Source: Megalopta genalis (lineage: Eukaryota > Arthropoda > Insecta > Hymenoptera > Halictidae). Taken from it: a stretch of DNA of 64,000 bases. Made by a program: the position numbers and the translations under genes. Shown here piece by piece: positions 46,461 through 57,029 of the stretch. The first letter of the stretch is position 1; every line of letters begins with the position of its first letter. The notes beneath the pieces are model-generated. The model had not been told where the DNA came from. It saw only the letters and a program-made list of their open reading frames with translations, and did not search any database. The stretch is taken from assembly GCF_051020955.1 (NCBI RefSeq), contig NC_135029.1, forward strand, positions 7,272,001-7,336,000, in the 5' to 3' direction.

Positions 46461-46758
46461 ATAGAGTGACTCACAAAGTGTTCGTACATCTTTTAAAATA
46501 CAATAACTTTTTCAAAACTGAACTAAATGACTTGAATTATTTTAGATGATAGAATTACTAGTCTACCACGCATCGAAAACGAGAGATTTTTGGTCATTCC
46601 AGGTAATAGCAACATTTACAAAAAAAAAATGCATTTCAGTCATCGTCTAGTAGACTAGTCCCTCTATCATCTAAAAAAAATTCAAGTTATTTTGTTCAGT
46701 TTTAAAATAATTATTGCGTTTTAGAAGATGTACGAACGCTTTTATATGGGCCACTGTA
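46461..46758. mobile_element. Family D foldback (copy 3)
   Basis: TTCGTACATCTTTTAAAATA, CAAAACTGAACTAAATGACT, TTTTAGATGATAGAATTACT on the left are mirrored by CTAGTCCCTCTATCATCTAA, TTCAAGTTATTTTGTTCAGT, TTAGAAGATGTACGAACG on the right. Tips are TAGAGTGACTC / GGGCCACTGTA. Only the left half of family D is present, as a head-to-head pair around an 80-bp centre. Confidence 0.75.
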
Positions 46759-47309
46759 GCAATAACTCAACGAATGATATTCAAAAAATGCTTAATAATT
46801 TACAGTTCCTCCTTTACATTTATTAACAGTTATCATTGTCTTTGGCGAAGATTTATAGACTTTTTCAAATTTGTACAGAAACACACAAAACTTTGGTTGT
46901 AATGTTAAATAAATAAAAACTACTTTATTTTAAACGTGTGCTATCTTTTCGTCCGACATTGTAGATACACGGTGTTTCACCTAATCGGCATCTAAAATAT
47001 TTCGTTGTATTTTATAATAGAAAAAAATGTTAGAGTAAAACATTGGTTGGTTGAATGGGGCAAATATTATGGTCGATAAAAAAATTTATTGAAGGTTGAA
47101 ACTTTCGAAATTTCAAAATGATATATTTTTATCGTCATAGTATGAAAGCTGAGGTCAAGACGAATCCAACGACCTATAACGTTATGTATGACTTTCGGGA
47201 GACCTTGAGTACGAAAAATTCAGAAAAGTAGGGCAATTCACGTAAATAGCTTGAAGCATTTCCAAAGCAAGTGTGTGCCGAATATTGCAAGGTCATAAAT
47301 ATCATCCAT

Positions 47310-47950
47310 ACCAGATTTCCTTACATTAGAGGATCTTCATGGCAACGACTTTGAGAGTCGTGTTGCATTTTTTACATGGGAATTTCCTCAAATACAAAGA
47401 AATGAACATTTCATTTACGACGTTCTCCTTACTGACGAAGATAATTCTCTTCTTACCATGGACAACTGAATACAGTAAATTCTCACTAATTCGCCCTCAG
47501 ATTGTACACAAAAATAGACAATTTGGAAAGAGGAGATACGATTGTTCGAGCTTTGTGGTTCGTTTTTATGGTTGTTGACAATCGGTGATTATAAAAACGA
47601 ACCGCAAGGCTCGAATAATCGTATCTCCTCTTTCCAAATAGTCCATTTTCGTGCACAATCTGAACGCGAATTAGAGAGAATTTGCTGCACACATATTATG
47701 CATTACTGGTGCACTGGAAATCCGAAATGGCTTCAGCAACTTGTACATCAGCGTCCATGAAGTGCGAATGTATGGTATGGGATCGTTGGTGATAACATTA
47801 TTGGACCATTTTCCATCGATGTCACTTTGAATGGTTTAAAATACGTGAATATTTTAACTGACGAGTTAGCTGCTCTACTATAATAGAAAAAGGTTTTCTG
47901 CTTCAAAGAAATCGGTTGTTTTTTCAGCATAACGCCTAACAAATCTATCG
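47310..47950 (+). pseudogene. DDE transposase pseudogene split by a MITE
   Basis: Reading plus: LEDLHGNDFESRVAF, then WEFPQIQRNEHFIYDVLL with TDED (first acidic motif of the TDEA/S type), up to 47470. After the insertion the same protein resumes: MHYWCTGNPKWLQQLVHQRP, a TGA in place of Trp, SANVWYGIVGDNIIGPF, LNGLKYVNILTDELAALL, stops, and finally LFFQHNA in place of a W(F/Y)QHDGAPPH motif, so the second catalytic Asp is lost. This order (LHGNDF, TDE, HYW..NP.W, NVW.GI.GD.IIGP, QHDG) is that of insect DDE transposases often found with a DUF4817-type N-terminus. The N-terminal part is absent. Frameshift near 47310 and several stops: dead. Confidence 0.8.
47473..47687. mobile_element. CAGTAAATTCTC-family MITE nested in the transposase pseudogene
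   Basis: Starts CAGTAAATTCTCACTAATTC after TA (47471-47472) and ends TTAGAGAGAATTTGCTG before CA, a mutated TA. Its 215 bp form an almost complete palindrome: GGAAAGAGGAGATACGATTG / CGTATCTCCTCTTTCC and GGTTCGTTTTTATGGTTG / ATTATAAAAACGAACCGC. It separates two halves of one transposase reading frame. Confidence 0.88.
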
Positions 47951-47999
47951 TATTTCCTTTGATTTGCATTTTTGATTTATAAAATGAATAAATACTGTT

Positions 48000-48815
48000 C
48001 CCTTCAAAAAGATATTTTAGGAAACGAAGAAATGTCTTGTCGGATTTACCAGAAAGAGAGAGATTTGCGTATATTATTTCACAGAATTAATGGTTCGGTA
48101 AAAGCAAATATCATCCTCGGTTTTCTTCGCGGTTTAATTACGTTTTCGAAGTAACGACTCCGCAGACAATGATCTTTCCGTCGATATCACGCGTTCAAAT
48201 TGTCGATGGAAATGTAGCGTGTCCATTAAGGGAAGTTATCGCGGCCGGTAACGATCGCATAAATAATTCATTTGGTTCGCGCACGAACATATTTTTAAAC
48301 GGCGAACGAGCCACGAGGAGCCCGTGGAACACAGCTCCCTTTTCCCATGCGAACGAACGCCCTTCGAGGCCCCGTGTAACAAAGTAATCCAAGTAGCTTC
48401 ACTTGCACTGTCGTATGATCGAAATTTCCGGTTCGCCGACGAGTCACGCGATGCTCGAAGATCACCATTCGCAATGCCAATGGTGCCCGATTACTTCGAC
48501 AAAGTGGAACTGGGACGTGTTCAACGCGAAATTCGTTGAAAACATCCTGGATTGTTTTGCTCTAACTGCTGATATCACATGATGCGTGTCAAGGTTCATT
48601 CGTTCGTCCAAACAGATCGATCGAGGCTGGCTGTTACGCTAACCAAGTACCCAATGTCTCACGAACCACCCAAACTACGACGGATTCTATGTTTTTATGG
48701 CAAAAATGAGTAGCTAAATTATAAAAATTATAAAGAAAAGTTACACTAGTTTCTCTAGTGTAAGTCTTCTCACGACTTAAGAAAATTATTGGAAGGAACA
48801 GTTCATTTTAATTCA
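48000..48815. other. No clear gene; GC-richer patch 48160-48540
   Basis: Balanced composition with overlapping frames on both strands (72 and 71 codons plus; 65 and 61 codons minus). None has a motif or consistent start. The patch may be a conserved non-coding block. CACTAGTTTCTCTAGTG near 48748 is a small hairpin. Confidence 0.35.
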
Positions 48816-48820
48816 ATATC

Positions 48821-49216
48821 TGAGCCGTTTATTTTGAAAGTGGCATAAGTCACTTTGTTTTTAAGTCGAGATATTTAAGGGTTTGCGTTTTAACACGTTT
48901 CAAAATATGGATGCTAACTTTCGAGAAGATTCACTTGTATTTGTTATCTCGGGATACTGATATTTTTCTCAGTATAAATAATTTCGTATAAACATTAAAA
49001 AAGTCACCACTTTTCATTACGGTCAAGTGACTTAAGCCACTTTCAAAATAAATAGTTTAGACGTATTTTACCGAAGTGATGTTTTGAAAGGACAGTGATT
49101 TACTAAAATTGTTGAATAAATTACATATATAATAATAATTTATACCATGAACATATTTAATATAAAGGTTTGATTTAAGTATTTTTTATTTTAATATTCA
49201 TAAAATACAAAAATAA
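48821..49216 (+). mobile_element. 396-bp recently duplicated element (copy 2)
   Basis: Same sequence and orientation as 30011-30406, one mismatch at 48980, with unrelated flanks on both sides (ATTCAATATC before, TTAGTACATT after). The TIR core is 48821-49059 and the tail 49060-49216. Confidence 0.9.
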
Positions 49217-51387
49217 TTAGTACATTTTGAAACATAAGTATAAGTAATTTATATGAAAATACATCGGTTCAATTTCATTTTCGTCATCGATAGGACTGAT
49301 TAAGTTCTCGGAAATCTCGTGTTTTGTTTCAAATTTTTCAAATAACTGTGGTATATTGGGGGTATATAATTAAGCAAGTCCATCGTGTCTTTGTATTTTG
49401 CTGAAGAAACAGGACGAGATCCAGCGTATATAACATATAATATAATTTACAAAACTGCACTATTCTTTCGCACTTATAAAAATAAGTCCAGTTACCACAA
49501 CTTTTTTAAAAATAATTAAATGAAAAAATGTAACGAAACATTTGAGTGCACATAAAATTAAAAGTTTTGGAAATGAAACTGCAGAAATATTAACATGCCA
49601 GTCCAGCGATCAATATCCCGCAATTTATTTTTACTTTTCTGGAAATAAAATCGTACAGCAGTCAACGATTTTAAGCATAAAATCGTTCTTCGCTCGAAGT
49701 CCATCGTAAAACGGGACACCTATATTAGCTCCAATAACGCCTACGCGAAACCGCTGACGTTTTCAACGATACAACGTAATTTTCAGTTCATAGAAGTTCA
49801 GTAATTTGTGCCTTTATGCTGCCTAGCGTCATATTCGTGGCAGTGTGTCGTTGCAAGAGACACGAAACTGAACAACAGAGAACTGGGGGGAAATGGAAGA
49901 TGGACGATGTAGTAGCATCGCATACTTAAAAGAATAAGACGCTGTCAGCCGATCGGAGTCGTCTATACCAAGGATACGATGGGTCGCAGAGAAATTAATG
50001 ACGGTGCATTCACAGTGGAAACAGCGAAAAATCCCGGTACTTTCTATCATGTTTTACCGATTTCCTTTTTGCAAATATTTCTACTTTACACTTACACGCG
50101 GCCCGAACCTTTCTCTTCGAGCATTTAATTTTAATGTCTGAAACCCATTAAAGAAAGATGAAATTGTTCAAAATTTTCGTTATTTAATGTTACCCCTTTT
50201 GTTACTTATTTTAAAGAATTTAATACAACAATAATTATTTCTGTAAAAGACAATTTAACTAAAAATTTTCCATTATGCGATTAAATTGTATGAAACTGAA
50301 TAAAACCGATGCGTCACATCGTTCTATCATTTAATTTCACATTCTAAAGTGTACAATAAAAATATAAACGATGCAATCATACCCGCAGTTAAAAGTTCGT
50401 TAGTATACACTTTGTACCGTCTCCCTTAAACGATAGTAATGGAATCCCGACATTTATCTTATCTAGTCTAATAATTTTTTCTCATGTTGCGAATACATAA
50501 AAAATATCAACAATTGAAAAAATTTGATCTGAATCTTTATTTACGCGAACGAGGATCTGTACTTTCCGAGTTGCGAGTATTCGGACGCATTTTAATGTTA
50601 GCAAATGGATATTCGAGGTCTGTGACCGCAGATCGATCGTCTAGCGTTTCTCTGCTGACCATTTGATCCGTATCATCGATTCCCCGGGAGCACTTTGTTT
50701 AATCTTCGATCAATTTAACTCTATTAAAAAGAGCCCGTGAGTTTCCATTAATCTTTGATTAGTAGATCATATTCGTGGACAGGGTCATGCAAAACGATAA
50801 GTATCGAGTTTAGCTTTACTAGCAAGGAAAACTGTGGTAACTCAAAAATCGATTAAGTTCAATGTTGTAATTGTTAGTAACGAGTCCCTCAGCAAGTCGA
50901 TATAATTCTTAAATAATGCAGTAGAATATTCGATCAACTAATGCATATTTGTCTTTTAATGATATTAAATCGTAAAGAATTTTCATTTTCTCATTATATC
51001 TTGTCACCAACAATTATTGCTTTGCTTATTCAATATAACGTTTGTATAATTTTACTTCTAGAGCAATTTAAAATGTGTTGTAATTATCTAGTAGTCGCAG
51101 ACTTCTAGCAGTCACATATCAAATACGATCGATATAGAACTAAAAACAGAATTTATTGTTGAACGTAACTATTATTTTTTCGTACTGAGAAGGTATAGGA
51201 AAGCGAGGATCACAAAATTTTACTTCGCAATCAGAAAATCGACAACTGAAATTATTACAAGCCATGAGACATCCAATGACAGTAACTAAGCATAAGTATA
51301 TGTATACAGAGTGCGGAAAAATGTTGTCCCCATAACTGTACATTTATATTTAGCTGCTTTGGAAATAAAGGAAATATATAATAAAGA

Positions 51388-51390
<3 letters not shown>
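49217..51390. other. No gene seen
   Basis: AT-rich with a slightly GC-richer patch near 49800-50060 (73-codon minus frame, unrecognised). A 60-codon plus frame at 50484-50666 is also without motif. Confidence 0.4.

Positions 51391-51392
<2 letters not shown>

Positions 51393-51428
<36 letters not shown>
51393..51428. repeat. AT dinucleotide microsatellite, about 36 bp
   Basis: Uninterrupted alternating A/T. Confidence 0.97.
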
Positions 51429-51429
<1 letters not shown>

Positions 51430-51433
<4 letters not shown>

Positions 51434-52545
51434 CCATTTTAATAAACATTTTAATGACACAACTCAGCACTGAAAGTCACATAAAATGTTCAAAATTGAC
51501 TCAATATGCTTCGATACATATTCGAAGATTTTTTCAAAAATTATTCGTGATTGTCGCACATAAGGTTATTGTAATTTCGTTCCATGCATTTTGTAAAGCT
51601 AATTTTAAGTCATTCGTTAATATGAATGATTCATGGGAGATCTTCTACCTTCAATATAATGATACAGTAGAAATTCTCTTATCCGAAGATTTATTTTTAT
51701 TTGTATAATATCTTATACCAAAACATTCTACTGTCTAAAAATTTCATTCAGGTTCTCTACTAGATGATAATGTATCTAAATAATGCAATGATTAAATAAC
51801 AGAACGTTTGTATACCAGAATATTGTAAAAATAAATGTTTGAATAAAACAGCATCTACCTCCTTTTTTCCGGATTCAGTAGTTATAACAATGTCTGTATT
51901 CTTGATTCCTCGCTTGCGCAATTTAATAATTGTAATCCGCTATTTAACGTTTCTCATTTTTAAGCTGAAAGAAAATAGAAACGTACATGAACTGTGCTAA
52001 TAGATGTAAAAAAAAAGCATAAACCATTCGAAGAACAGAATAGACTTGGAGACTGAGCATTTGCAGAGAAAAAGGAGCGTTTTTCATAAAGGAACAGAAT
52101 TTTCTCCGCATCCTGTATAACAATACGTAAAATAGACCAAGAAATATATTCAAATGCTGTATGCTCCGATTTCAAAGAAATACGCATTTGCGAAATTGAA
52201 ACATTTTATTTCCTCGGCTACCTCTTTGCTCCTAAACAGAATGACCTGACCTGTTTTCAATGGAGCACGCTCTGTTCCAATGGACAGTAGTTTTCTAAAC
52301 GTTGTCTAGAGTCTAGACTCCAGAACCGAATAAGTTGCAGCATATTTCGTGTTTCATTTCCATTTGCAATATTTCTATGTGGCAGGTCGGCAAGACCTCG
52401 GCCAAAAACGTAATTTATTCACTTATGCACATGCAACGAACAAATATGAAAAATAAAGATTATATAGTTTGCACCAGAAATATCTTTATTGTTCTTAAAG
52501 ATACGTCAAATGTCTTAGGAACGAAGATGATTGGTCCAATGAGAC
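51430..52545. other. No gene seen
   Basis: Frames of 67-84 codons (51454-51708 plus, 52187-51944 minus) are A/T-driven. A 12-bp palindrome, GAGTCTAGACTC, lies at 52309-52320. Confidence 0.4.
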
Positions 52546-52549
52546 TCAC

Positions 52550-52830
52550 ACGATGTCACAAAAATATTTGTTCTCGCGAAAGTCGCAACATTATAGGTCG
52601 CTGGATTCGACTTGACTTCGGCTATCATGCATCACGATGAAAATCTATCAACCCATTTTAAAAATCTTCGATAACCTTGAAATCTCGAAAGATATAACCT
52701 TGAATATATTATAATGTGTACTCCATAGAACCAACCAATGCTTCCCTCTGATATTTTTTCTATCATAAAAAACGTACGATAATCTGCGTATTGTAAACGT
52801 TATATTCAAGAGACTTAGCTAATTCAGATG
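52550..52830 (-). mobile_element. Leader fragment of the 46967 transposon, opposite strand
   Basis: Read on the minus strand, TTTATGATAGAAAAAATATC, GCATTGGTTGGTTCTATGG, TCGAGATTTCAAGGTTAT and GTCGAATCCAGCGACCTATA follow the order of 47015-47210. No transposase part is attached. A plus frame across it (52335-52640) is a by-product. Confidence 0.6.
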
Positions 52831-52834
52831 TTAT

Positions 52835-53255
52835 AAGAAGCAAAACAATGAGCTCATTCTTATTTCCGAAGAAAGAGATGCTTTTCAAGAAAATTAAATG
52901 AAACTTATCAGAGGAAACCAACCCTGAACACTAAATGACGGGCAACCTACATTGGAAAATGTAGAAGATTTCTTAGTTAAGTATCAATCTCACTTTCAAA
53001 GTATACGTAATCGTTTTAATATATTCATATTAGCGAAAATCAGTTGAATAAAATTGTTCCAATTTGATCAATAACTCGAATGAAGAATATTATTATGGCC
53101 GTTGTCAAGACGAATTTAACAAACCTACGATACTATGATCTTGAGTTGACCTTGAATATCGAAATTTTGTCAAGATGACCTTGATATTTTGTTAAAAAAA
53201 CAGACAATATTTTAAACATTTTTTATTGGATTGTTTGTAGCTGGCTTAAGGCGAA
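52835..53255. other. No gene; fragment with TCAAGACGAATTTAAC motif
   Basis: GTTGTCAAGACGAATTTAAC, then GAGTTGACCTTGAATA near 53100-53160, resembles the leader of the 46967 element again, at low similarity. Confidence 0.35.
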
Positions 53256-53259
53256 TTAA

Positions 53260-53452
53260 CCCTTTGTACTCGATTGACGACTCTGAGGCGACTCGGAAAA
53301 TTGCTATAATATTTCTTAAAAGAATATTCACATTATTAAGGTTTGTATTCGATAAGTTATCGAAAAATAGAAGGCTGGCCATCAAGTGGAAATGGTGTAG
53401 GTTGAAAGAAATGTCTTCATTTTGGGATTGAAATACGCTCGAGTGCAAAGGG
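53260..53452. mobile_element. piggyBac-like MITE with CCCTTTGYACTCGA tips
   Basis: CCCTTTGTACTCGATTGACG (left) and GCTCGAGTGCAAAGGG (right) are inverted. TTAA lies at both sides (53256-53259 and 53453-53456). The 193-bp interior has no legible transposase. Its tips differ from the 39072 element, so it is a second TTAA family. Confidence 0.85.
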
Positions 53453-53459
53453 TTAACTT

Positions 53460-54408
53460 TTATTTTGAAAACTCTTTCGTTAGGCTAACAGAAATGTGGT
53501 ACATCCTGTGTACAGACAAATTTAACCATTCCAACTAGATATAATTCCTACTCGATAATCCAAATTATCCACTTTATACAAATAAAAGCAGTATAAAATA
53601 AAAACCTGGTGTCTTGAAAATTACATTCCTAAAATTAATTGATTTTCTATTTATGAATAGGGTGACTGTTGGATTTGACGTGTCTTGCAATTAGGTGAAA
53701 GGGATTGTTAGGAATGAATGGGGGAGAGAGCGAAGCGTCGTGTACGATTGATTGATTCGCGTTCGTTCTTAAATACAACATGAGTTTCTTGGAAGGATTA
53801 AGGAAGCAGATGTAGGAAATGGTGAAAGTGATAATGACAGTGTAAAAGGCTGGTTCTACGATGATGATCAATGCGTACATCTGTAACGATGATTAGGAAA
53901 CGAAGCTGTAATACTTTTGTATAGTTCAATTAAAACTGCAATTAACTTAGTAAAGCAAAATACAGATTAGTAACCCTTATCCCTAACCCGCTTACCCCTA
54001 TTCCGTATTTATACTTTCGCGAGGTTCACGAAGTGGAAAGGTGTGTTAACGACCACCGTGATAAGGCGATGACCTAATTCAGGTGATTGACTCGTCAGGA
54101 ATTATTATGGCCAAAATGCTAGTATCAATGCACTGATTATGTTTCTTTTTCCGGGAACGAGACTGAGTGCGAGCGTCTGTAAAGTGAGGGAGACAAGGGA
54201 ATAATAACCTAACTAAAGGTGATGTGGCAGAACGTTGTGCGATTATGGTTTTAAGTTGGCTATTTTTACACTTCTCTGTGCGGTCCTGCCGCTATATATT
54301 GAAAGTTCTTCGACAGATTTACATTTTAAGAATTAATTTTAGGGTACAAAAACGTAAGAACCCAGTTTCAATTTAGTCAAATAAATTATACATATTGCTA
54401 ATTATTAT

Positions 54409-54410
<2 letters not shown>
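53460..54410. other. No gene seen
   Basis: TACATCCTGTGTAC near 53500 is another CACCCTG-like tip without a partner. A 77-codon minus frame (53880-53647) is unrecognised. Confidence 0.4.

Positions 54411-54411
<1 letters not shown>

Positions 54412-54463
<52 letters not shown>
54412..54463. repeat. TA dinucleotide microsatellite, 52 bp
   Basis: Uninterrupted alternating T/A, followed by a CATACAGTATG transition. Confidence 0.97.
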
Positions 54464-54467
<4 letters not shown>

Positions 54468-54539
54468 CAGTATGCTAATTTTTGTTTATTGTTAATTTCT
54501 AAGATACTTATAATGATATTTCCTTTTAACCCTCTTAAT

Positions 54540-54740
54540 ACATTATCGGCCGCTGGTACAATAGCACGCAAGGAGTGGGGGGCAGGCGGCGACGCATGCG
54601 CAGGAGTGTGGCGCGTCTACAGGGTAACACCTATTGTATTATATTGTATCTGTAGCTCTGCATCGCATCGCGTCGTGTCGCCATGGTAGATCAGAATTAT
54701 AACGTTCACCCGATATATGCGCCGCGCCGCTGAGCAAGAC
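54540..54740. promoter_or_regulatory. CpG-rich island, possible promoter
   Basis: Abruptly GC- and CpG-rich in AT-rich DNA. Contains GACGCATGCGCAGG, close to an NRF-1-type palindrome (GCGCATGCGC), and a CGCATCGCATCGCGTCGTG run of TCGCG-like repeats. Competing short frames (66 codons plus, 63 minus) are unrecognised. No TATA box. Direction unknown. Confidence 0.25.
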
Positions 54741-54744
54741 TTCC

Positions 54745-55825
54745 TGCGCATATTAACTATCCGACAAGTACGTGCATTTTTATTTAATATTATGAACACT
54801 TTTACCATTTAAATTTAAATATTTGTGAAGTTTACCTAACAATTGTTTGCTAATTTATAAATTATAATTTAATTATGATTTTGTCTATTTGTAAAACAAC
54901 AATTTAATCCAGAAAAAAACGCCAGCTTTCCATGAAGGTTTTTCATAATTCGTACGGTCTGTAAAGCGTTAATGCGAAATGATTGTTTAATTTGTGATAG
55001 AGTGAAACCTCAATTATCCAGGCTAGGCAGAGTTAAAAGGCTAGGCACAACAATTACTTAATTGCAGAATCAGATTTCATTTTTACCTGCCTTAGATTGA
55101 GCTGATGGCATGTGAAAAGTATTTGCATAATAGATAATTCTAACATTGGATGACCGAATAATCCAGGTTCTACCGTATATATGAAAGATTTGTTCTACTA
55201 TGATCTTTATGTGACTTACAATTCATAATATGAATATAATGTGAGTACAAGTAATATAAGTGCAAGCATCAATATCATACGATTGTAATATGAAGTCGTA
55301 AAAATAATATAAAAAGTAGATATTTCTTCTACTTTTTCATTTTACAGCAAGGAGATTTGCAGTTTAATCCGTTAGCAAGGGTCGATATAGAAATTTTCTT
55401 TGTTCCGATTGGCTGATGATTCATTGCTGAGGCAGGATCTACTGCGAATTGGATGCGCAGTAAAATGGTGGAGATGTGCGCGCCCACCTTAGGGAGTAAG
55501 AAAAGCGTGCTGTAGTCAGCACAGAATGCGATTAAACCACCTTATATGACTAAACTATATTTCAATTTCGCGATAATATTTTTATACTTTATCTAAGCAA
55601 ATAAAATGTAATTTCTTTTGCTACGCATGGAATCTTCAGAGGTGTGTCCTTACTTAAATAGTTCATTTCTTACGCACCAAAACGCGTGGAGTACGATACC
55701 TAGACTGGTATGCGGACTACCTCTAATTTGCAGGTACGTGACTTAGGTTGTTCTTCATAATTGAATTCCACGCATTCGCATAGAGTTGAATATAGCGTAC
55801 GACGAAGGTCCATTTTGAAAAGTCA
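54745..55825. other. No gene; small GC-rich patch at 55440-55520
   Basis: The patch reads ATGCGCAGTAAAATGGTGG, then GATGTGCGCGCCCACC. It resembles promoter DNA (a GCGCAG motif and an AAAATGG motif) but has no frame or splice signal to support a gene. Confidence 0.3.
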
Positions 55826-55829
55826 ATTT

Positions 55830-56460
55830 AAGTTTACGCGCTGCAAACCATGACATTCGTTTCCGTCGTAGGCCGATTCGATAAATTTTTGTCTTACTCC
55901 GGCAATTCACGTGCAGAGATTCGCGGATCAGTATTTTTAGTCAAAATTCCAGTGTCACCGACAGACGTGTATATTTCAGTCGTCGCTGACGTTTCTACAT
56001 CGGCTATAAAACACGACACTGCAGGGTCCCCGGGGAATTTGGTCAGCATTTTGATTCCGCGCGAAATTGCCGGTTTAAAAAAGATCCAGTTTAAGCAGTA
56101 GTTGCAACCTTTCCCCAATTTCCGCCGGTGTTATTATGCTCACTCTCGTGAACACTATAACGCGGCGTTATTACCGGATTCATAAACGTACCAACGTATC
56201 TCAGCAATGTCGTAAAGGAGGTCAGATAATGCACGCGAACCACGCGAGATACGTGGCCCCCGTGTGAACGACGAAACGGCTACGGATACGCTTGCCGGAA
56301 GAAATAGTTACATACATCGTAAGAACTCGGGGAAGTAAGCGCGCTATTCCTTGAGTGTCGGATGTCATCGATACCGAAAGAAACTGTGAGCTAACCGAAA
56401 GCGGAATTTTAGCTATACCATAAAGGACCTGCCGAATATTAGAATACAGTTGGACCTCCA
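55830..56460. other. GC-richer block with an 83-codon ATG frame
   Basis: The plus frame (55850-56101) begins MTFVSVVGRFDKFLSYSG and is balanced in composition, but its minus-strand shadow (74 codons) is as open. A 79-codon minus frame lies at 56461-56222. I recognise none. A conserved non-coding or regulatory block is as likely as a small gene. Confidence 0.2.
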
Positions 56461-56619
56461 TTATACGAACGCACGATACCTGAATTCTTTATTATATGTA
56501 TAAATATGTTTGACAGGCAAACGACGCAATCTATAATAATACACTCCGTGACAATACTGTAACACACTAGACGTACGAAACGATAGCGATCTACGCTATG
56601 CAACAGAATTCTTTCTTCT

Positions 56620-57023
56620 ATACGCGGTGTTCATTTTATCTTGAGCGCATGTAATATCCCTTGTTATGGCTGAACTTGATGTGTGCATGATGTGTACATG
56701 AAAAATTGTATGATTTCAAGGAACGAATGCAAAGATAGGTCAATATTTCTTTCCAATGTCATTTTAAGGCGAGTTTTCAATCTATTCGTTGATTCTTTAA
56801 ATGGAACGGTATATTTTCGTTAATGCAATATTCTGGCTCGCAAAAGAAAGAATTCATCCGTGTATAATCTCATGACTTTTGGATGACCTTGAATACGATA
56901 AAGTTATCCTATCTTTGTGTTCGTCTCATGGAATCTTGCAATTTTTCACGTACACAGTTTTTTCTAACATTAGGCGTAACAGAGATATTACGGACGTGCA
57001 AGATAAAATGAACACCTTATATA
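56620..57023. mobile_element. Element with 17-bp perfect TIRs GGTGTTCATTTTATCTT
   Basis: GGTGTTCATTTTATCTT (56626-56642) and AAGATAAAATGAACACC (57000-57016) are perfect complements. The outer TATA-like bases extend the symmetry to about 24 bp. The interior of about 350 bp is AT-rich with no transposase legible. It is related by tip sequence to 40740-41288. The plus frame 56879-57085 runs through the right end and is not credible. Confidence 0.75.
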
Positions 57024-57029
57024 TTACGA

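Larger units (their letters stand above)
46967..47985 (+). mobile_element. Decayed DNA transposon with ACACGGTGTTTCAC left tip
   Basis: The left tip ACACGGTGTTTCACCTAATC is of the CAGGGTGTTYCA type. It is followed by about 340 bp of non-coding leader, then a DDE-transposase pseudogene, with a nested MITE at 47473-47687. The leader reappears on the minus strand at 52830-52550 (GCATTGGTTGGTT, CGAATCCAGCGACCTATAAT), so this is a multicopy family. No right tip was found. The end given is where homology to the transposase fades. Confidence 0.6.

Noticed and set aside
47339..47578. 79-codon plus frame starting ATGGCAACGAC
   Set aside because: It is a wrong-frame reading of the DDE transposase pseudogene that runs on into the nested MITE.
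52335..52640. 101-codon plus frame with GTKMIGPM, faintly like transposase IIGP
   Set aside because: The same DNA on the minus strand matches the non-coding leader of the 46967 element, so the frame is a by-product.
53965..54002. TAACCCTTATCCCTAACCCG run resembling telomeric repeats
   Set aside because: Not tandem and not the TTAGG/CCTAA unit expected for insects.
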